A stretch of DNA of 64,000 nucleotides from Saxidomus purpurata. Its lineage: Eukaryota; Mollusca; Bivalvia; Venerida; Veneridae. The notes under the pieces are model-generated. The model searched no databases, was not told the origin of the DNA, and worked only from the letters and a program-made list of their open reading frames with translations. This document shows, piece after piece, positions 58,441-64,000 of the stretch. Location of the stretch: assembly GCA_022818135.1 (NCBI GenBank), contig JAFMSR010000013.1:23520207-23584206 (forward strand). Direction: 5' to 3'. Every line of letters begins with the position of its first letter. Within the stretch, counting starts at the first letter, position 1. The position numbers and the translations under genes were made by a program.

Positions 58441-61400
58441 ATATGTACCTACTTTTAATTTAACTGCAAAGGATAAATACCGGAGATCAGTCCTTTGATT
58501 TAAGAAAGAGGTTATATTTAATATCTTATAATCGCTTCCTATTTTGCTGTACACTGCATATTTTGCTTTATTAAAATCTTTGCTTGTTATAATACATAAT
58601 CATAACAATGTATGTATATTTCAATGTGTACATGTATAGGTCAATGTTGTACTTAATTTGTCTAACACTTGAAAACATACAGGCAACCCATGAGCATCGT
58701 AGATATATGCATAGTTTTATAACTCACACACAGTTAGCAAGAGACTTATATTTTACAAAGTTTCTATGGTTCTATAGAATAAGTTTAAGTTAAAATGATC
58801 AATGGTAAAAATCAAATGAGAAAACAAAAAGTAATATTTCAATACAAACATAATTAAAACCTATGTCTGGGCCTCATATCGAACTGGAAATGGGCAGCGA
58901 TGTGCTACAAAATGTATAGTTACATTGAAACAATTTGCTGAACATTGCTGTTCTGATCACTACACTTAGTCTAACCAATGTGTATTTAGCTTCATTCAAG
59001 GCTTGAGATTTTGCATTATATATATACAAAGTATACTTTTTTATTGACTGAAATTTCTGCATTTTGCAAGGAGAGTTGGTAAGGTTGTTGTAAAAGTTTG
59101 TGCAACATTTTAATTAAATTAGTGTTCTACTTTTAAAGATATTTAAGGTTTATGGGTCACAAGGACTCCAAACTGCCTTCATTGATATGGACTATAAGTG
59201 AGTAGACCACAATTTGCATTATTTATACTATTACGAATTAAAAACAAAATACTCCATGACGCCGATAGGAATATCACCAATAAATATTAAAGTATTAAAG
59301 GGCGAAAGGCATGCGTTTTTACATAATACATATGTAAAAATATATTTGGTCGGTCACCAGTCAGCAAACACTCGGAGGAACCTTCACGTAATTTAGAATA
59401 GGGAACAGCCTCACTTTGGTATGTTATATTTAAGTAACAACTATTTCTCGATCCATCCCATTCTACATTACAAAACAGTTGAATTTTCTAGTGTCTAGTG
59501 AAACTTTGTAACGTTCCCACTTAAATATATTCGTGTAGTAACCAATTACATGATCGTTCATTATATTGACAGGTCATTACAATTGTTTGATAAATAAATT
59601 ATTTACATTTGTTACGTTTTGTTTGGACTGCATACTGAAAACTTTAAAAAGGACTTTTTTAAATTTACTATAGTAATTGGGGACATTAATATAAAACTTG
59701 ATCTTTCTTCATCTTAAAAACAGTACACATTGTTTCATTTTCTTAACAAATAACCAAGCGAGTCGTTTCAAGCTTTTTTTAAAGTTAATTTAGTATTTTG
59801 TCGGGAGAGCTGTAGACAGTAACACTGTTGGTTAGAATATCCAACGACAGAAGTAAGTACTATACGATCTTTTTTAACCTTCAGGAAGTCTGAATTCATA
59901 ATGATGATTATTTGCTTGATGACTGATTTTCATCACATACTTGACTTTCCTGATATGTATCTCCGTATACAAAGAATGTTAATAGCTTGTCTTATAATGA
60001 GATATGCACTTAATTGGATAAGAATTAGAAGGCAGTCATCACATTTCTTTATTATTCTATCATTATTTACAAACTTTGGCCACAAATAAAATGTTTTGAA
60101 ATAGTATCATCTATACGGATGCAACTTGCACTGTAAGTGTATAAAATACCTTTAAAATCCAATGCAGTCTTTCTCACTATGTTTTGCAATATTCTGTCGT
60201 TACATTGTAAGTCCTATAGATACAGATATTCTCTGAATGAAGCATTATACTCAATTATCAGATATTGTCTAGAGCCAGGCAACTGCTCAGATCATTTGCT
60301 TATTCATATTCCTGGACTAAGAATGCTCTTGCATAGTTGCCGAATGTATTCATTCGAATTAATATAAAGTGTTGTTAATGTGAGCTAGTAGAGAAATATT
60401 TTGGACATCGGTATTGGATCAGTTGTAAGAAATATCGTACATTATGCAAAGGTAAGATACTGAAGATTTATCAGTCGGAGAACAAAACCTTAATTTACGT
60501 TACAGACTACCAGTTCGTTTACGTAATTGCAATTTGTCAATTTTTAGATTCTCTGTAATTTAGAAAACGTCCGAACAATTTGTTCCCGCCAAATAATTTG
60601 CTTGATTGTTATATATTTTTATGCTTGTACATTCCTGTTGCGACTGATACATTGAATGAGCAATAATATAATTTTCTCTTCCATTTAAATAATTAATTAC
60701 TTTAATATGTAATACCAGATAAAGTAGAAAATATATTGATTATATTGCAACATCGTGATTTTTCAAAATCTGAGTGCATATATAAGGTACATATTTCTTT
60801 GGCAAGTTTATCAGTCGAACTTGTAAACAAAGCAGTGAACATTTCTAAATGTTTCTGCTAAGTATTAATTGTTTATCTTCATGCAATAAAACCTTTTGTT
60901 TTGGATATATAGAAGTAAGCAGTAGTATTTGTCGAATGCACGTTGTTTAATCGAAAGTTAACAGTACATCACAAGTAATTCAACACCATGATTGTGCTGA
61001 AAGTAGAGAGAAAAACGTAGTTTGTAGGATTGGAAGCACTACATGTACTGTGGTTGTTTAGAATTTCAAATCAAGAACATATATGCATTTTTCATAGATG
61101 AAGTTAATTATTAAATGAAAATTCCAATTCTGTTTATTTGCATTTAATTGTTGACCTAAATTTCTAACTTAATTTTAATTGACAAAAAAATTAACTTGTA
61201 ACGGAGTAAAATTTCTCCTGTTTCCCGTGTTCACGATACCAAAAGCGGCGCCCATGACAATACTTGTCTAAATCAATAACAGTCCGTTGACGATAATTTA
61301 ATAAAACTACTTTTATTTCTATATTTTATCGTCTGCACGGGTGTAAGTTAAAAAAGGTTGGAAGGAGCTTCTTCCTCTATCGACGCTTCAGCTTTTGTCA

Positions 61401-63230
61401 TAAAGCACTCCGATTGACTATAGAAATATAACGTAGGCATATTCAAAATAGTCTCAAACTGTAGGACACACAGGACTAAAAGTTATGACAGATTCTGTGC
61501 TGAGCATAATGCCTCTTTCAGATCAGTGAGCGGGGGTACTAATTCTCTGCCAGTTATACAAAAATAACACGCTCGGTTTTAAATGAATATTCTATTTTTA
61601 AAATAAGCTATAGTTTTGAGGTTTTATTCCTCCTTTATCATTGTTTTTGATTATTGCCACTAGAACTTTTGGTTCTATTGAAAATGTTACTTTATGATGT
61701 TCTCGTATTTTATATTACGTATTGTATATTTTACATGTTGTATGTATTCTTTACGAACTTAAAAGTTTATTATTTATGTAACAGATATGATCGGTTTTAG
61801 GTGAATACGAACTACATGTACAATGTTATAACGTTTTATAGTATGCTTCAAGAGCACATTTTCATTACTCAGATTAAATTATTTCGAGGCGTCTGTTTTA
61901 CTATGTGTTTTTGGTGTTTGGTGTGGCTCCGTTAATATTTTTTTTTTCCTCATAATATGCGTGAACACGTTTCATACAAAACAAATCCTTGCAAGGAAGC
62001 AGGACGCATCCCATATGCATGAACATGCTATAGTTCTTGTTTGTACACATCCGATTATCCATAAAAGTCAACAAAAATAAATGACAAAGTTTGATGTATA
62101 ATATGCATTGTAATGTAGTATGTTTTAGAACTTTGTAAATAAGGTACTTCGAAAGATATGTGAAAGATTTGAGGTTGTAAAATGAATAACATGCAGCAGC
62201 TTTTAGTCTCATTACAAATGTTTTTTTTGCGATCAAGAGGCATTATTTAATGTACTTTAATGCTCATCGTTGACTACAATGTATCTTGAAGCTACTAACC
62301 CACACGCATCTAGTTGTGTTGGTGTCAAATAAATAGTTACCATTCAATTGATAGTGTGTTCTTTGTTATATATCATATAATTTTGTTCTACGGTATTGTT
62401 TAATTAATTGTGATTAACGATTACTTTGAAAGAAAAAATAAAAATGAAATATCTAAAGCAGTTATATCGCTGTTACATATTTATACATACAATGTATAAC
62501 TACGGCTAAAAACAATATATTAAGAAAATGTATTATCTCCCTTTATAGGCACGAAAAAAGTAATTATTTAACTAAGATTGACTTTTAAACCATCTAAAAT
62601 GATTTTCGGAGGATGCATGTATTTTTATATATTATTTGTATATATTTTACTATGCACAATTTGTCTTTTTCAAGTTTCACTGAGCTTCTGTTGCATTATA
62701 CACACAGAAACTCTAGTTTTTTCTTTATACTATATTTAAAGAGTAAATACAGTTTGAAATCTCAATTTCATGCCGTTTCATGAAAACATTTCATAGCTTT
62801 AACTTTGAAATTATACGCAATGGTGAATCGTCAAATTTAGAGGTTGTATTACTTATAAACATGAGATAGGGTTCAATCTCACTACTTTCGGGGGATACAC
62901 CTTTAAGTGTCCATTACTTACATGTGTAAGTACGGCTGGTGATCACACGTGTTTTATCATATTCTGAATCATCAGGTAAAATCTAACAACAAACCAAATC
63001 TGATAAAATTCTGAATGCTTAAAAACAAATAATGAAAATGTAACAATTGTCTCTCATTGAATTAAATCATAAATTGCTTAATTTACTATAGAAGAAATAT
63101 TTGTCTTAAATTGATAAATATTGCAAACGTTTGCAGCTAATTGGTCGAAAGAAATACATTTTTGTATACATGCGGCTGTAAAAGATTTTTTATATCAGTA
63201 AAGACCTTATTTATCATATATTAATCAGTA
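58441..63230. other. No gene seen
   Basis: 4.8 kb of AT-rich sequence. A slightly GC-richer stretch at 61215-61570 shows nothing identifiable. All open frames are short. The minus frames at 61901-62243 and the frame at 59901-60089 carry no recognised motifs. Confidence 0.4.
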
Positions 63231-63320
63231 TGATGCGGTTGCCGAATGGATAGCATTCGTACTTTTCATTGCTAGACGATGTCTCCGTACTGTACCGGTT
63301 GAAATTCTAGCTACTGATTT
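63231..63320 (+). repeat. tRNA-derived SINE remnant, Ser/Leu-like
   Basis: An A-box-like GGTTGCCGAATGGAT at 63237-63252 and a B-box-like CCGGTTGAAATTC at 63296-63308 have tRNA-like spacing with extra length. Stems are not maintained, so this is a SINE relic and not a tRNA gene. Confidence 0.5.
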
Positions 63321-64000
63321 ATACTGGTTTGTTTACAAACCTTAATTCACAATTCACAATTATGTTATACGTATCATGTGTAACACCAAAGCCATACTGT
63401 ACCGTGGTTTACACAATATATAACTCAAATACGTACATTTTGTATTGTACTCACAATATGTATGTATGTGTGATGTAACAACACCATATTGCCATTATCT
63501 GATAAATCTCGACTCTCTTCTTCTTGTTATAAATTTATGTTTTAACACATACTCAATCGGTTATAATTTTTTTGTTGATAAATACAGAAATGTCAGAACC
63601 TGTGTGTCTGCAAACGTGTTGTCTGTGTTTTCTTTTACGTCTCATTATTAACAGTCGGTTGATATTGCTTTTTTTTTATAAGTGCATGACATTGATCAAT
63701 GTAAACCTCTGTTCCTGAAAACATCGTGCACACGTTGCCCTCGCGCATTACATATATACGTAAAAATCTTGCAAAAAGGTGCCGAACCAAATAGTGTAAG
63801 TTACATACATAAAACGAACAAGTTTGAAGCAAATGTATGAAATCTGATATGGGACGGCTGTAAAAGTGTCTTAATACATTTCTTGTATAATGAGCCTGCT
63901 CTGCCCAGACCCTCACTTTTCATTCCCCAACAAAAGAACTTCAGCCGACATGTATGCATGAGTTAGATATTCGGTCGGTCTGTTGTTTTTTCAAAGAACA
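63321..64000. other. No gene seen
   Basis: AT-rich end of the window. The 93-codon minus frame at 63635-63916 begins with GTG and has no recognised features. Confidence 0.4.

Noticed and set aside
60363..60435. Plus-strand open stretch ending at a donor-like AAAG|GTAAGA
   Set aside because: Only about 20 codons are open and the upstream acceptor lacks a pyrimidine tract; chance is likely.
1..64000. A CRISPR array or bacterial operon
   Set aside because: No regularly spaced direct repeats with unique spacers occur, and composition, SINE relics and microsatellites are those of an animal genome.

Overview
The window looks like nuclear DNA from a bivalve mollusc, probably a marine clam. It is AT-rich, almost free of long open frames, and packed with old dispersed repeats of kinds I associate with bivalve genomes: tRNA-derived SINE remnants, 'accttgacct' repeats, repeats ending in an AGCTCACCT/AGGTGAGCT hairpin, and microsatellite-linked repeats. 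The assignment rests on recognising repeat families by eye, not on a search. No complete host gene is visible; one possible first coding exon is listed at 49971-50079 (minus).

The standout is a complete small Maverick/Polinton-class element at 14395-20724 (6,330 bp). It starts 5'-AG, ends CT-3', and has an exact 6-bp target-site duplication (ATTGTG at 14389-14394 and 20725-20730). Its inverted terminal repeats (TIRs) of about 1.85 and 1.92 kb nearly match and make up roughly 60% of its length. The short unique core holds minus-strand genes in the order packaging ATPase (with an N-terminal C2H2 zinc finger), a short possibly broken gene, an unknown 131-residue protein, and an adenain-type cysteine protease, followed by a poly(A) signal. 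The usual protein-primed DNA polymerase B, retroviral-type integrase and capsid genes are absent, so it must be mobilised in trans: a satellite-like derivative that keeps only packaging/maturation enzymes. Each TIR tip carries a short hairpin, a perfect NRF1-type palindrome, and tandem 29-bp units each with a CRE (TGACGTCA) and a YY1-like CCATNTT core. The element sits inside the right TIR of an older MITE, which independently confirms the integration site.

Layout: 1-3650 and 7656-11090 are diverged copies of one segment; parts recur at 21.9-26.3 kb and 38.5-41.6 kb, giving an old multi-copy cluster. 14153-20766 is the MITE with the Polinton inside. 20.8-30 kb is mostly unassigned sequence with SINE remnants and a foldback element. 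30-36 kb is repeat-rich (bivalve repeats, CA/GT microsatellites, a MITE, and three adjoining pentanucleotide arrays). 43-47 kb holds a second copy of the CA-linked repeat and an inverted ~110-bp satellite around a dispersed repeat. 48-58 kb holds a palindromic MITE, the candidate exon, paired bivalve repeats and a 2.5-kb inverted-repeat structure. 58.5-64 kb shows little beyond a SINE remnant.
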